DNA from: Actinopolyspora biskrensis
Lineage (GTDB): Bacteria > Actinomycetota > Actinomycetes > Mycobacteriales > Pseudonocardiaceae
Reading direction: 5' to 3'
NCBI RefSeq assembly: GCF_013408175.1
Contig: NZ_JACBYW010000001.1
Coordinates: forward strand, 682,001-746,000
DNA length: 64,000 nt
The position numbers and the translations under genes are program-made. This document shows, in pieces, positions 16,335 through 24,865 of the stretch (its first letter is position 1; each line of letters starts with the position of its first letter). The notes beneath the pieces were generated by a model. It searched no databases. It saw nothing but the letters and a program-made list of their open reading frames with translations, and was not told the origin of the DNA.

Positions 16335-17249
16335 TCATCTCCCGTCGCCAGGGCGCGGTGCGGTGGCGGCCGTCCGGCTCTGAGCGCCGAAGCCCTGTCC
16401 GCCCAGACCGGCGTCGGCCGCGGCTCGCAGGTTCGCCACGGCGGCGGCGAGCACGCGACCGTGCTGGCCGGCTCCCCGCAGGACGTCGAGGGCGGGCCGT
16501 GCGGCCTCCAGATAGGTGTCGACCGTGGCCTGGTTCGACGCGTGATCGCCGCTCGCGATGCTCTGGGCGACGTGGGTCGTCTCCTGGTGGAGCTTCTCGA
16601 GGGAGACCTGGCTGAGAAGGCCGAGCATTTCGGGAGTGACGCCGTTGTCCAGGGCGTAGGTCACCGCCTCGACGTAGGCGCTCAGCGCCGGGACGAAGAA
16701 GGCCCCGATCAGGCCGACGTTGAGGACGCTGGCCACCGTGACCTGTTCGGACACGTGCAGCGACGACTCCGCGAGGATGAGCAGGGGCCCCTGGTGCTCC
16801 TCCCACGCCTGTGCCGACCCGGAGTACAGGACGGCTGCCTCCGAGGTGCCGATGTCGTCGGGGTAGCAGATCAGTGCCCCGTCGAGGTGGCGCGCGCCGC
16901 GACCGGCGGCCCACCGGTCGAGGGCGGCGACCTCGGTGGGGGACCCGCTCGCGACGTTGACCAGCGTGACCCCGGTCCAGTCGGCGACCGGGTCGAGTGC
17001 CTCGGTGGTGGCGTCGTAGCTCAGCAGGCAGCTGACGACCAGCGGTGCGGAGGTGACCGCGTGGGCGATGTCGCGCACGGGCTCGATCCGCTCACTCGCC
17101 AGCGCCTCGGCCTTCTCCGCGGTGCGGTTCCAGACCGCCACCGACAACCCGCTCCGTGCGAAGGTGCGAGCGAGCGCGGCGCCCATCAGGCCACACCCGA
17201 CCACGGTGACGTCGTGGGCCTTCCCCACGGATTCCCCGTCAATGCTCAT
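16335..17249 (-). CDS. NAD(P)-binding reductase, imine-reductase/HIBADH-like
   Basis: 304 aa, ATG at 17249, 2 nt after the upstream stop. The N-terminal Rossmann motif VVGCGLMGAALARTFA and WNRTAEKAEAL show NADP preference (Arg after the second strand). A helical C-terminal domain follows, as in 6-phosphogluconate, beta-hydroxyacid and imine reductases. It lacks the classical catalytic lysine block of beta-hydroxyacid dehydrogenases, which favours the imine reductase branch. Grouped with an amine oxidase and a saccharopine-reductase-like gene, it may handle an imine intermediate. This is inference. Confidence 0.75.
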   Translation of the reverse strand: MSIDGESVGKAHDVTVVGCGLMGAALARTFARSGLSVAVWNRTAEKAEALASERIEPVRDIAHAVTSAPLVVSCLLSYDATTEALDPVADWTGVTLVNVASGSPTEVAALDRWAAGRGARHLDGALICYPDDIGTSEAAVLYSGSAQAWEEHQGPLLILAESSLHVSEQVTVASVLNVGLIGAFFVPALSAYVEAVTYALDNGVTPEMLGLLSQVSLEKLHQETTHVAQSIASGDHASNQATVDTYLEAARPALDVLRGAGQHGRVLAAAVANLRAAADAGLGGQGFGAQSRTAATAPRPGDGR

Positions 17250-17251
17250 GG

Positions 17252-18499
17252 TCAGACCACCTCGACGATCTCGTGACGCGGGACGCCCACGCGCTCCAGC
17301 GCGCGGTAGAAGGACGCCGGGTCCGCCCAGTCCTCGGGTGCGAACGATCCCGACCGCTGACCGGCCTCCTCGAGCGCGAGCACGGCGAACGCCGCGCACG
17401 CGGTGCCGGTGACACCGCCCATGTTGTTGAGCGGACTGCTCGGATGCAGTGCCGTGCGCCGACTCGAGCGAGCCGGCTTTCCGTCCTTGGTCCCGTAGGC
17501 GATCGCCAGCAGGCCGCCCTTGTAGGGGTAGAGGCGCCGCGCGGCCGACTTCGCGACGTACTTGCCGAGCACGCCGACGGTGCTCTCTCGGCGGCGGACC
17601 TGGTCGACCATCCCGCCGATGGCGTGCCGCCATCCGCGGAGATCGCCGTAGCCACCGGTGGCGACGTCCTCGATGAAGTCGATCGCCTGCTTGTGAGCGA
17701 TCCGGCCTTGTTGGACCGCCACTCCCATGCCGCGGAAGAGACCGTTCATCGGCGCCGGGTCGAGACCGCCGACGCACCGGATGCGCTCGGCTTCCGGGTA
17801 CCTGCGAGGCAGGGTCACCGGCTCGGGGTGCGCAGTCTCGTAGAGCAGCACGTGCGGCTCGCCCGCGAGTATCGGGAACCTTCCGGTCTCCACGAAGGTC
17901 TCGTGCACGACCCGCCTTCCGTTCTCCCACGTCACGCAGTCGCCTGCGGAGATGTGCAGCATGTGCTCGAGCACGGCGCGCCCGACGTCGGGGCGTTCCT
18001 CGCCGACGAGCCAGCACAGGTCGATCCGGTCGACCGTGTCCAGGTCGTTCGCCGCGTCGACCGCGAGGACGTTGGACATGCCGGGGGAGGCGCCACAACC
18101 GACGTGGATCGGGACGCCCGCTGCCTTGGCCCGCTCGTCGAGGCTCAGGGCGTGCTCGGTGCTCTCGACGTCGTCGTCGAAGTCGAGGTAGGGGATCCCG
18201 GCCTCGAGGCAGGCCTCGATGACCGGCTCCGAGGTGCGGGTGTAGGGCCCCGCGCCGAGTACGACCAGCGCCGCACCCGCGATCACGTCCCGGAGGTCGT
18301 CCCGATCGAACAGGTCGAGCCGTCGGATCGTGGCCACTCCCCGCGGCAGTTCGTCCGCCAACGGGGTGAGGAGTTCGGGGCGGATGTCGGTGAGTACGAG
18401 CTCCCAGTCGCCACCAGCGGAGGCGAACCGTTCGATCGCCACCCGACACATCTCACCGGCCGCGCCGATGAAGACCGCCTTCTTCGTCCCGTTCGTCAC
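17252..18499 (-). CDS. Saccharopine dehydrogenase-like NAD(P)-binding oxidoreductase
   Basis: 415 aa with GTG start at 18499. The N-terminus (AVFIGAAGEMCRVAIERF, then VVLGAGPYTRTSEPVIEAC and YLDFDDDVEST) is typical of the saccharopine dehydrogenase NADP-binding domain family, and CGASPGMSNVLA follows. These proteins form or cleave secondary-amine (opine-like) linkages. As the first gene of the three-gene operon with an imine-reductase-like enzyme and an amine oxidase, it could install or remove an amino-acid adduct on the substrate amine. Its promoter region carries an operator-like palindrome. Confidence 0.8.
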   Translation of the reverse strand: MTNGTKKAVFIGAAGEMCRVAIERFASAGGDWELVLTDIRPELLTPLADELPRGVATIRRLDLFDRDDLRDVIAGAALVVLGAGPYTRTSEPVIEACLEAGIPYLDFDDDVESTEHALSLDERAKAAGVPIHVGCGASPGMSNVLAVDAANDLDTVDRIDLCWLVGEERPDVGRAVLEHMLHISAGDCVTWENGRRVVHETFVETGRFPILAGEPHVLLYETAHPEPVTLPRRYPEAERIRCVGGLDPAPMNGLFRGMGVAVQQGRIAHKQAIDFIEDVATGGYGDLRGWRHAIGGMVDQVRRRESTVGVLGKYVAKSAARRLYPYKGGLLAIAYGTKDGKPARSSRRTALHPSSPLNNMGGVTGTACAAFAVLALEEAGQRSGSFAPEDWADPASFYRALERVGVPRHEIVEVV

Positions 18500-18547
18500 T
18501 GCCGTCTCCGTCCTGTGGGGTGTCCACGGGTATGCGCCAGGTCACAT

Positions 18548-18570
18548 CTCAAATTCGTGTCGAGTTTGAG
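18548..18570 (-). promoter_or_regulatory. Operator-like site 2 (upstream of saccharopine-DH operon)
   Basis: This is a 23-bp near-perfect palindrome: arms of 10 bp (18548-18557 and 18561-18570) flank TGT, with one mismatch. Read on the minus strand it contains CTCAAACTCGACACGAA, 12 of 17 identical to the element at the TetR gene. It lies 49-71 nt before the GTG start at 18499, a normal operator position. Confidence 0.6.
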
Positions 18571-19088
18571 TATTGTTGCGGCGGCTGTCAAGGGATCGGA
18601 CCGGGAGGTTGATTCCCCGTGGGCGTAGGCGGTGAGGCCGGTCCGGCGGGAGCGATCTGCAGCGTGACCGGGTAGAGCGGACGCGCCGGGATCGACAGCC
18701 GCGCGGGGACGACCGGACGAGTTCCTCGACGACCAGTGTCGTCGGGATGCCGACGGAGAACAGCTCGGCGAAGACCCGACGAAGGTCTCCCACGGTCCCG
18801 AGAGCCGCTGCTCCCGGCACGGCGTTGTGCCAGGTCCGCCAGCTGGAGGACAGCGGCGAAAACACGTCTCCGAACGCGAGGGTGGCGATGGTCGGCCACG
18901 GGCCCCGACCTCCGGAGCTCGTGGCGTGATCCCAGCGGCCACCACCGTGATCACAATGCCGGCGGCGTGCAGGACCGGATTGAGCGAGCGCCCGGAGGCG
19001 TCGAAGGTCTCGGCAGGGCCGCTGCCATGTCCCCGCCCGCAGGAGGGGCGTCGCCAGTTGGCACTGATTATCAGCACCATATTTGCAG
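18571..19088. other. Gene-free stretch between the catabolic operon and the CDF gene
   Basis: Open frames here are short and none gives a recognisable family. A minus-strand stretch near 18740-18830 (LGTVGDLRRVFAELFSVGIP) has coding-like composition and could be decayed gene sequence. No tRNA or terminator was seen. Confidence 0.3.
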
Positions 19089-19100
19089 ACATGCGCATGT
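19089..19100. promoter_or_regulatory. Palindrome in the CDF promoter (possible metal-sensor operator)
   Basis: ACATGCGCATGT is a perfect 12-bp palindrome. It is framed by ATAT-type flanks (CATAT at 19078-19082 and ATATG at 19105-19109), in an AT-rich patch 114 nt before the CDF start. The ATAT...ATAT layout is reminiscent of ArsR/SmtB-type metal-sensor sites. No sensor gene is adjacent, so the regulator is unknown. Confidence 0.4.
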
Positions 19101-19213
19101 GTTTATATGTTGTGTCGTGTCGGCCCGGCCCGCGTGTCCAGCGTGCCGCTGCCGGAGCCGAGAGCGGTGAGCAATCGGAGCATGACCGAGCACACGAGGA
19201 GGCCGAGCCGGAC

Positions 19214-20191
19214 ATGGGCGAAGAGCACCCACACGGGGGGCATTCACACGGAGGGCACGCACACGGCGGCGGAGGCCACGCCCACGGAGCCGGGGCGAAC
19301 AAAAGGGCTCTGGGGGTGGTGCTCTCGTTCACCCTGGCCTACATGATCGCGGAGATCGTCGGCGGGTTCGTCACGGGCTCGCTCGCGCTGCTGGCCGATG
19401 CCGCGCACATGGCCTCGGACAACATCGCCCTGGGGCTGGCCCTGTTCGCGTTCTGGCTTTCGGCCAAGCCGGTCACGCCCAACCGCTCGTTCGGCTACAA
19501 GCGCACCGAGATCCTGGCGGCGCTGTTCAACGGGCTCACGATCGTCGCGATCTCGCTGTGGGTCTTCTACGAAGCTTTCCGGAGGCTTCAGGACCCGCCC
19601 GAGGTGCGCGGCGGATGGATGCTGGTCGTGGCCGTGATCGGACTGGTGATCAACCTGGCCGGCCTGCTGATCCTCTCCCGCTCGGCCGGGGAGAATCTGA
19701 ACATGCAGGGTGCCTTGAGGCACATCCTGGCCGATCTGCTCGGGTCGGTCGGGGTGATCGTGGGAGCGGTGGTCGTCCTGGCGACCGGCTGGCGCTATGC
19801 CGACCCGCTGATCAGCGTCTTCATCGGGGTTCTCGTGCTCGTGAGTTCCTGGAAGCTGCTCAAGGACTCGGTGAACGTCCTGCTGGAGTCCTCGCCGACG
19901 GGGATAGACGCCCGCGAGGTCGGTCGGGCGATGGTGGGCCTCGAGGGCGTGGAGGAAGTCCACGACCTGCACCTCTGGACGGTCACCTCGGGCTTTCCCG
20001 CGCTCGCCGCCCACGTGCTCGTCGCAACGGGGAAGGACTGCCACGCGTCCCGGCGGGAACTGGAAGAGCTGCTCGAGCACGAGTACGGCATCGACCACAC
20101 CACGCTTCAGGTGGACCACGTCGGCGACCACGAGGCCGAGAACCAGGAGTTGCGGATCGCCGCCCGGTCCCTGTCGGAGACGCGGACCTGA
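19214..20191 (+). CDS. Cation diffusion facilitator (Zn/Cd/Co efflux)
   Basis: 325 aa from ATG 19214, with GAGGAGG at 19196-19202. The N-terminus is His-rich (HPHGGHSHGGHAHGGGGHAH), a metal-binding tail typical of CzcD/ZitB-like exporters. Six membrane helices follow. The metal-site motifs are LLADAAHMASDN (helix 2; AHxxxD in place of HxxxD order) and HILADLLGSVGV (helix 5; HxxxD). The C-terminal cytoplasmic domain is VHDLHLWTVTSG. It exports divalent metal by proton exchange. It appears unrelated to the surrounding amine genes. Confidence 0.93.
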   Translation: MGEEHPHGGHSHGGHAHGGGGHAHGAGANKRALGVVLSFTLAYMIAEIVGGFVTGSLALLADAAHMASDNIALGLALFAFWLSAKPVTPNRSFGYKRTEILAALFNGLTIVAISLWVFYEAFRRLQDPPEVRGGWMLVVAVIGLVINLAGLLILSRSAGENLNMQGALRHILADLLGSVGVIVGAVVVLATGWRYADPLISVFIGVLVLVSSWKLLKDSVNVLLESSPTGIDAREVGRAMVGLEGVEEVHDLHLWTVTSGFPALAAHVLVATGKDCHASRRELEELLEHEYGIDHTTLQVDHVGDHEAENQELRIAARSLSETRT

Positions 20192-20421
20192 TCCGTGTCG
20201 GACCTCCCGTGGGCCCCGGTCCGGCCGGTGGCTGAGCGGGTCGGGACGGATCGGCGGATTCCTGCTCACTCCGCTGGTGACCGGTCTCGTGGCCAGCGCC
20301 TTCGCCGCGGCGAGGGCACCGCGGACCTCATCGGCTCGGGACTGCCCTTGCACGCGTGCGCACGCCGGGTGGGGAGGCGGGTCGCTTCATCCGGAAGGCG
20401 TCTCCGGCCGCAGCATCATGT

Positions 20422-20444
20422 AAAGTCGAACTCGAATCGACTTT
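20422..20444 (+). promoter_or_regulatory. Operator-like site 3 (upstream of flavin amine oxidase)
   Basis: AAAGTCGA (20422-20429) and TCGACTTT (20437-20444) form a perfect 8-bp inverted repeat with a 7-nt spacer. The core GTCGAACTCGAATCGAC (20425-20441) matches the TetR-gene element at 12 of 17 positions. It ends 31 nt before the start of the amine oxidase gene, in the promoter zone. The 20192-20421 part of this gap shows nothing else. Confidence 0.65.
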
Positions 20445-20474
20445 CTATTCTGTGGCCGCGGGAGTTGAGCGCGA

Positions 20475-21830
20475 ATGAGTACAGCGCAACACGTGCGCGA
20501 GGGGACCTGCGAGGTCGTCGTCATCGGCGCGGGCATGGCGGGGTTGATGGCTGCCACGACCCTCGGCGGCGAGGCCGATGTCGTGGTGCTCGAGGCGGCG
20601 GACCGGCCGGGCGGGCGCGTCGAGACGGTGCGGCGGGGTGACTACTGGATCAACCTCGGGACCCAGTTCGCCGAGGGGACTGGGCCGCTGATCGATGCGC
20701 TCGAGCGCCACGGCGTCGAGATGGGGTCGCTGGCCGGCAAGAGCGTGGGGCTGGACCTCAACGGCAAGGTGGTCGACACGAACAAGCTGTTCGACCTCGT
20801 GTTCCGCACGCGGATGGGTTTCACGGACCGGGTGGGCATGGCGATGGTCGGCGCCCGCGTCCTGTCGGCGGCCCCGTTCCTGGAGTCGGACAGCCGCGTG
20901 GCGAAGAGGGTGCGCGCCAAGCTCGACAAGCGTCTCGCATCGGACCTGCTCCGCGGCGTCCGCTCCGAGTTGACGCAGGACGTGGTCCGGTCGTGGTCGG
21001 GGCAGTGGATGGGGTGCGAACCCGGGGAGACGGCTGCCAAGCAGCTCGTGACGTCGATCGGGATCGCGCTGACGGACCCGGCCAAGGTGCCGAACTTCGC
21101 CCTGCCGGTCGGGGGCAATCAGACGTTGACCGACATCCTCGCCGCCGATCTCGGAAAGCGCCTCCGGCTCAACTCGGCCGTCCGGTCCGTGGAGCGCAGC
21201 GACGACGGGGTCGTGGTGAACTACGTCGGTGAGGACGGTCCGGTGCGCGTGCGCGCGAGGCGCGCGATCGCCGCGATTCCCAGCGATGTCGCCTCGCGGA
21301 TCCTCCCGGAGCTCCCGCAGACCTACCGCAACGCGTTCGCCGACATCCGCTACGGACGGTACGTGATCGTCGGCTTCTTCACCGAGGAGGAGGGGCCTCA
21401 GCCCTGGGACGAGTACTTCGGCGTGTCCACGCCGCAGCTCTCGTTCCAGGCGATGTTCAACCACGCCGCCGCCCTGCGCAAGGGCGACTCGCGGAAGCCG
21501 GGCGGTGCGCTGGCGTGCTTCGCCGGTGGCGCCGCGGCCGACGAGTTGTTCGAGCTCTCCGACGAGGAGATCGTCGCTCGTTTCAGCAAGGACCTGCTCT
21601 CGCTCTACCCCCAGCTCGCGGGCAAGCTCGGGGAGGGGATCGTGCGGCGCCACCGTCGCGTCGTGCCGTTCTGGGCTCCCGGCAGGCGCGAATCGCTGCC
21701 GACGCTGCGCAACCCGCTCGGGCCGATCCACCTGGCCGGGGACTACCAGCTCGAGATGCCTTCGCTCGCCGACGCGGCGACGTCGGGGGAGAACGCGGCG
21801 AAGGCGGTTCTCGCGAGCATGAAGAGCTGA
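20475..21830 (+). CDS. Flavin monoamine oxidase family protein
   Basis: 451 aa; ATG 20475 after a GGGAG. The FAD motif VVIGAGMAGLMAA, then ADRPGGRVETVRRGDYW (the GGR motif of the amine-oxidase superfamily) and the C-terminal GDYQLEMPSLADAATSGENA that closes the FAD site are all present. The family includes cyclohexylamine oxidase and other monoamine oxidases, which turn primary amines into ketones or aldehydes plus ammonia and hydrogen peroxide. With a BVMO, hydrolase, alcohol and aldehyde oxidases nearby, it is a strong candidate for the entry step of the pathway. Confidence 0.87.
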   Translation: MSTAQHVREGTCEVVVIGAGMAGLMAATTLGGEADVVVLEAADRPGGRVETVRRGDYWINLGTQFAEGTGPLIDALERHGVEMGSLAGKSVGLDLNGKVVDTNKLFDLVFRTRMGFTDRVGMAMVGARVLSAAPFLESDSRVAKRVRAKLDKRLASDLLRGVRSELTQDVVRSWSGQWMGCEPGETAAKQLVTSIGIALTDPAKVPNFALPVGGNQTLTDILAADLGKRLRLNSAVRSVERSDDGVVVNYVGEDGPVRVRARRAIAAIPSDVASRILPELPQTYRNAFADIRYGRYVIVGFFTEEEGPQPWDEYFGVSTPQLSFQAMFNHAAALRKGDSRKPGGALACFAGGAAADELFELSDEEIVARFSKDLLSLYPQLAGKLGEGIVRRHRRVVPFWAPGRRESLPTLRNPLGPIHLAGDYQLEMPSLADAATSGENAAKAVLASMKS

Positions 21831-21992
21831 CCTGCTGCCAGCGCGGCGGGGCGGCTCACGACTCCGTCGAATCTTGCACGGACAGCTCTCTCCTCGGGCT
21901 CGACCCGAACCGGGGCACCGGACGCGGAGGCAGAACTCGGATGCCGCGCCGGAGGCCGTTGACCTGCTGGCGACGGTCGGTGGTCGGGCTGG

Positions 21993-23285
21993 TCACCCGA
22001 GCCCGCGGGAGGAGCCGAGCCCCTGCGGGTCGGCCGTGGTCGCGGCGTTGCGGTCCCGTTCGTCGCCGAAGGCCCTGCGGGCCCCGGACCGCACCAGCTC
22101 GAGCTGCGCCTCCACGGCCGGTCGGCGGTAGCTCGGAACGGTCTCGCGCAGGTGCTGGAGCAGTGCCCACAGGCGGCGGACGACCTGCACCGAACCTTCC
22201 CCGAACTGGCGGGTCTCGTCGAGCGCCAGGCTCAGGTAGTCCTCCCAGGAGGGTGCTCGCCAGCGGAGCCGGGCCACCCCCGCGTGGTCGTACGTGGCGC
22301 CGGGCGTGAGCCTGCGGTGGGCGATGACGCGCAGCAGCGTTTCGATCTGGTTGAGCGCCTGCGTCGCGGTGCTCGGGTCGTTGACTCCGGGGGAGAGCGC
22401 CTTGGTGGAGATGTCGGCGAGCAGGCGGAAGGCGAAGGCGGGGTCCTGCTCCATGGACCGCTCGTCACCGACCGCGATCGAGGACCGGAGATCGCCCTCG
22501 TCGAGCGGGCCACTGCCGGCCCGGACCCGGAAGAGCGGGTCGCCCGGGGCCACGAGGTCGCCGATCGCGGGCACCAGCTCGATCACCGCACCGGTCCCGG
22601 CGGTGAGGCGGAGCAGGTCCTTCCGGTCCAGGCCCTGAAGCACTCCCGGCTCACCGCGGTAGACGACGACGCGGCAGTCCTCGGGCAGCGGAGCGAGCCC
22701 GTCCTCGCCGCCTTCGTCGTCCACCGCCGGCTCGGGGTGGACCTGATCGATCACCCTGCGTGCCTCACGAGCGAGCTCCCCCAGCACCGAGGCCACCCGC
22801 AGGCCGGAGGCCGTGTTCGTGATCAGCCGCAGGAACATGAACATGCTCGCCAGGAGCATGAACAGGGCGATCGAGATCGAGTCGTCGGGCACGAACTCCG
22901 GGTTCTCCGGCCTGCCGACGGAGCTCAGCACGAGCAGCGAGTACAGGAAGGTCGCGATGAAGGTGCCGAGCGCGACCTGGGTGATCAGGTCCCGCAGGAA
23001 GAACAGCAGCATGCGCGGGGAGAACTGGCTCGAGCCGAACTGCACCGCCACCAGCAGGGTCGAGAAGACGAAACCGGTGAACGTGATCATCCCGCCCGCC
23101 AGCGAACCGAGCACGCTGCGGGCGGCCTCGGGGTCGAACGTGATCCCGATCGTCGTCCCGGTGCTGCCGTCCACGAGCGGCAGCACGATCCCGGCCGCGA
23201 TCGCCACCACCGCGAACAGCGTCGGAATGATCCAGATCTTGTCGCGCAGGTGCTCCCTGACGCGCCAGCGCACTCGCCAGAGCAT
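21993..23285 (-). CDS. DUF2254 family membrane protein
   Basis: 430 aa. Four hydrophobic segments lie in the first 180 residues (IIPTLFAVVAIAAGIVLPLV; GGMITFTGFVFSTLLVAVQF; IATFLYSLLVLSSV; ALFMLLASMFMFL). A soluble C-terminal domain contains ISTKALSPGVNDPSTA, a motif diagnostic of DUF2254 proteins. The function is unknown. The gene is convergent with the amine oxidase and shows no clear functional tie to it. Confidence 0.9.
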   Translation of the reverse strand: MLWRVRWRVREHLRDKIWIIPTLFAVVAIAAGIVLPLVDGSTGTTIGITFDPEAARSVLGSLAGGMITFTGFVFSTLLVAVQFGSSQFSPRMLLFFLRDLITQVALGTFIATFLYSLLVLSSVGRPENPEFVPDDSISIALFMLLASMFMFLRLITNTASGLRVASVLGELAREARRVIDQVHPEPAVDDEGGEDGLAPLPEDCRVVVYRGEPGVLQGLDRKDLLRLTAGTGAVIELVPAIGDLVAPGDPLFRVRAGSGPLDEGDLRSSIAVGDERSMEQDPAFAFRLLADISTKALSPGVNDPSTATQALNQIETLLRVIAHRRLTPGATYDHAGVARLRWRAPSWEDYLSLALDETRQFGEGSVQVVRRLWALLQHLRETVPSYRRPAVEAQLELVRSGARRAFGDERDRNAATTADPQGLGSSRGLG

Positions 23286-23775
23286 TCGCCGCGAGCCCCT
23301 ACGTCGCCTTCGGTTCGTTCCCGGCCGCCCGGCGGATCGCGTCGGGGCGTTCGCCCGGCGGCTTGCGGGACTGCCCCAGCAAGGTGTGGACGACGGCTGC
23401 CGCGAGGTGGAAGGGGAGCGGTGGGGAGGTCAACTGAGCATCCCTCCGTCTCGGACTCGGCGGTCTCGACTCACTCGGTGTCATTCCCGTGCGGACGATC
23501 ACGCCGCTGACGAGGCTGACCTCCGCGCACGCCGGTCTCGACCGGTTCTCGGCTCGGTACGGGCCGCGTGCGAGCGCGCTCACCACCACCGCTGAACCGG
23601 GTGGCTCGCACGGGACCCGGCGAGTTGCCGAAGTCCCGCCAAAGTAGCAGGGCAGGTGCTGTTCGGCGAGCTGAGCGCCGCACTGCTGCCGCCCGGTACG
23701 GCGCCGGAGGGGGCACCGCCCCGGCGGCACGTCCGATCGCCGCTGCTGCCGCGGGGAGTGCGTCCGGCCGACTCG
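23286..23775. other. Intergenic stretch without a recognisable gene
   Basis: It lies upstream of the DUF2254 gene and downstream of the TetR gene. Frames are long only because of high GC; none shows a family motif, and no hairpin stood out. Confidence 0.4.
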
Positions 23776-24396
23776 TCAGTCGTCGTGCTGTGGGGGGTGC
23801 GACGCGTGTGTCGCGACGTAGGCGGTGATCAGGCGTCGGGCCTCGTCGATGGTGGTGTCGTCGCCAGCGGGGGAGTGCTGGAACGCGACGTCGAAGAGTC
23901 GGTTGCCTGCTTCGAAGGCGAGTCGCAGGACGAACCGGGGCGTGTCGGCGGGGAGGAGTTCGCGCTCGACGAGGGCGTGCCGGAGCCGATCGGCCTGCGA
24001 CTCGTCGAAGGCGCGGACCAGCTCGCTGAGCACCGTGTGGCGTCCCGCGAACCACAGCTCGACGCAACTGGGGTGCCGGCGGAAGTGGTCGCGGTAGCGG
24101 TCGATGACCGCGTCCGTGACGTCGCGCAGCGTTCGCAGCGCAGGGTCCTCCAGCGCGGTGGTGAGGTCCGCTTCCAGCTCGTGCAGGTGGCGCTGCAGCA
24201 GCTCGGCGTCGACCTGCTGGCGATCGGCGAAGTAGTGGTAGACGGACCCGACGGGAATGCCCGCCCGCTCGCTGACCGCCTTGAGCGTGGCGGCCTCGTA
24301 GCCCTGCTCGCCGAGCAGGGCCTCCGCGGCGTCGAGCAGGGCCTGCACGCGCTCGACCCCGCGGCGTTGCACCGGGGTCGGGCGAGCGGGGGCCAC
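23776..24396 (-). CDS. TetR-family regulator, probable regulator of the amine-degradation island
   Basis: 206 aa from the GTG at 24396; earlier GTG (24420) and TTG (24438) codons would put the start inside the operator-like element, so the shorter form is preferred. The helix-turn-helix is ATLKAVSERAGIPVGSVYHYFADRQ at about residues 35-60 (two pieces: TLKAVSERAGIP, GSVYHYF). The C-terminal ligand domain (about residues 75-205) is helical. An element identical in style to those upstream of the BVMO, saccharopine-DH and two oxidase genes lies 16-32 nt upstream, so autoregulation plus control of the island is likely. The ligand is unknown. Confidence 0.85.
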   Translation of the reverse strand: MAPARPTPVQRRGVERVQALLDAAEALLGEQGYEAATLKAVSERAGIPVGSVYHYFADRQQVDAELLQRHLHELEADLTTALEDPALRTLRDVTDAVIDRYRDHFRRHPSCVELWFAGRHTVLSELVRAFDESQADRLRHALVERELLPADTPRFVLRLAFEAGNRLFDVAFQHSPAGDDTTIDEARRLITAYVATHASHPPQHDD

Positions 24397-24411
24397 GGAC
24401 GTCCACTTTTT

Positions 24412-24428
24412 CTCGAACACGACTTGAG
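24412..24428 (+). promoter_or_regulatory. Operator-like site 4 (TetR promoter; reference copy)
   Basis: CTCGAACACGACTTGAG is a 17-bp imperfect palindrome (CTCGAA / CTTGAG arms around CACGA). It lies just before the preferred TetR start and serves as the reference for the other four copies in the region. Confidence 0.6.
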
Positions 24429-24438
24429 ATCGTATCAA

Positions 24439-24865
24439 TCGCGGCCCGGGCGTGCCGGGCTGACGTCGTGGCGGCCGGCGAGGGCGTGCCGCACCGAGTG
24501 GCGGCGAACTGGAGCGGCGTGTGCGAGCGCCCTCGGCTCCGGCGCGGTGTCCGCACCCGTGGAGAGCACGGCCCGAAACCGGGGGCGAGTCGCCGCGCTG
24601 TCTGCGGTGACCACGACTGCCAGGGGGCCGCCCTGTTCGCAGTCCGGGTGGCCTGGTGGTTCAGGCTGCCTCCGGGTTCGGCCGCGCCGGGGCAGCCCGG
24701 TTCCACGGTGATCCCGCCGGGTGGCTCGGGCCGGGGCCCTCCTGCTCGCCTCCGGCAGCGGGACAGCGCGCACGAGCGATGAGCGGTTGTTCGACGCGAC
24801 GGGTGTCCCGCGATGCCGTGACCCGCGAGTCGCTCGCGCCGCTGGTGTCGGTACCGAGGGGCTCC
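24439..24865. other. Intergenic stretch without a recognisable gene
   Basis: This gap lies between the TetR gene and the 3' end of the second oxidase gene. Several overlapping open frames exist on both strands, but none has a family motif or a ribosome binding site. I see no repeat or hairpin of note. Confidence 0.4.

Noticed and set aside
14886-18570. KstR-type (steroid catabolism) operator interpretation of the palindromes
   Set aside because: The sequences lack the AACnnnnGTT-like core of KstR sites and no steroid-ring genes (kshA, hsaC) are present.
18736-19170. Short frames upstream of the CDF exporter as a metal sensor gene
   Set aside because: No ArsR, MerR or other helix-turn-helix motif is visible in any frame.
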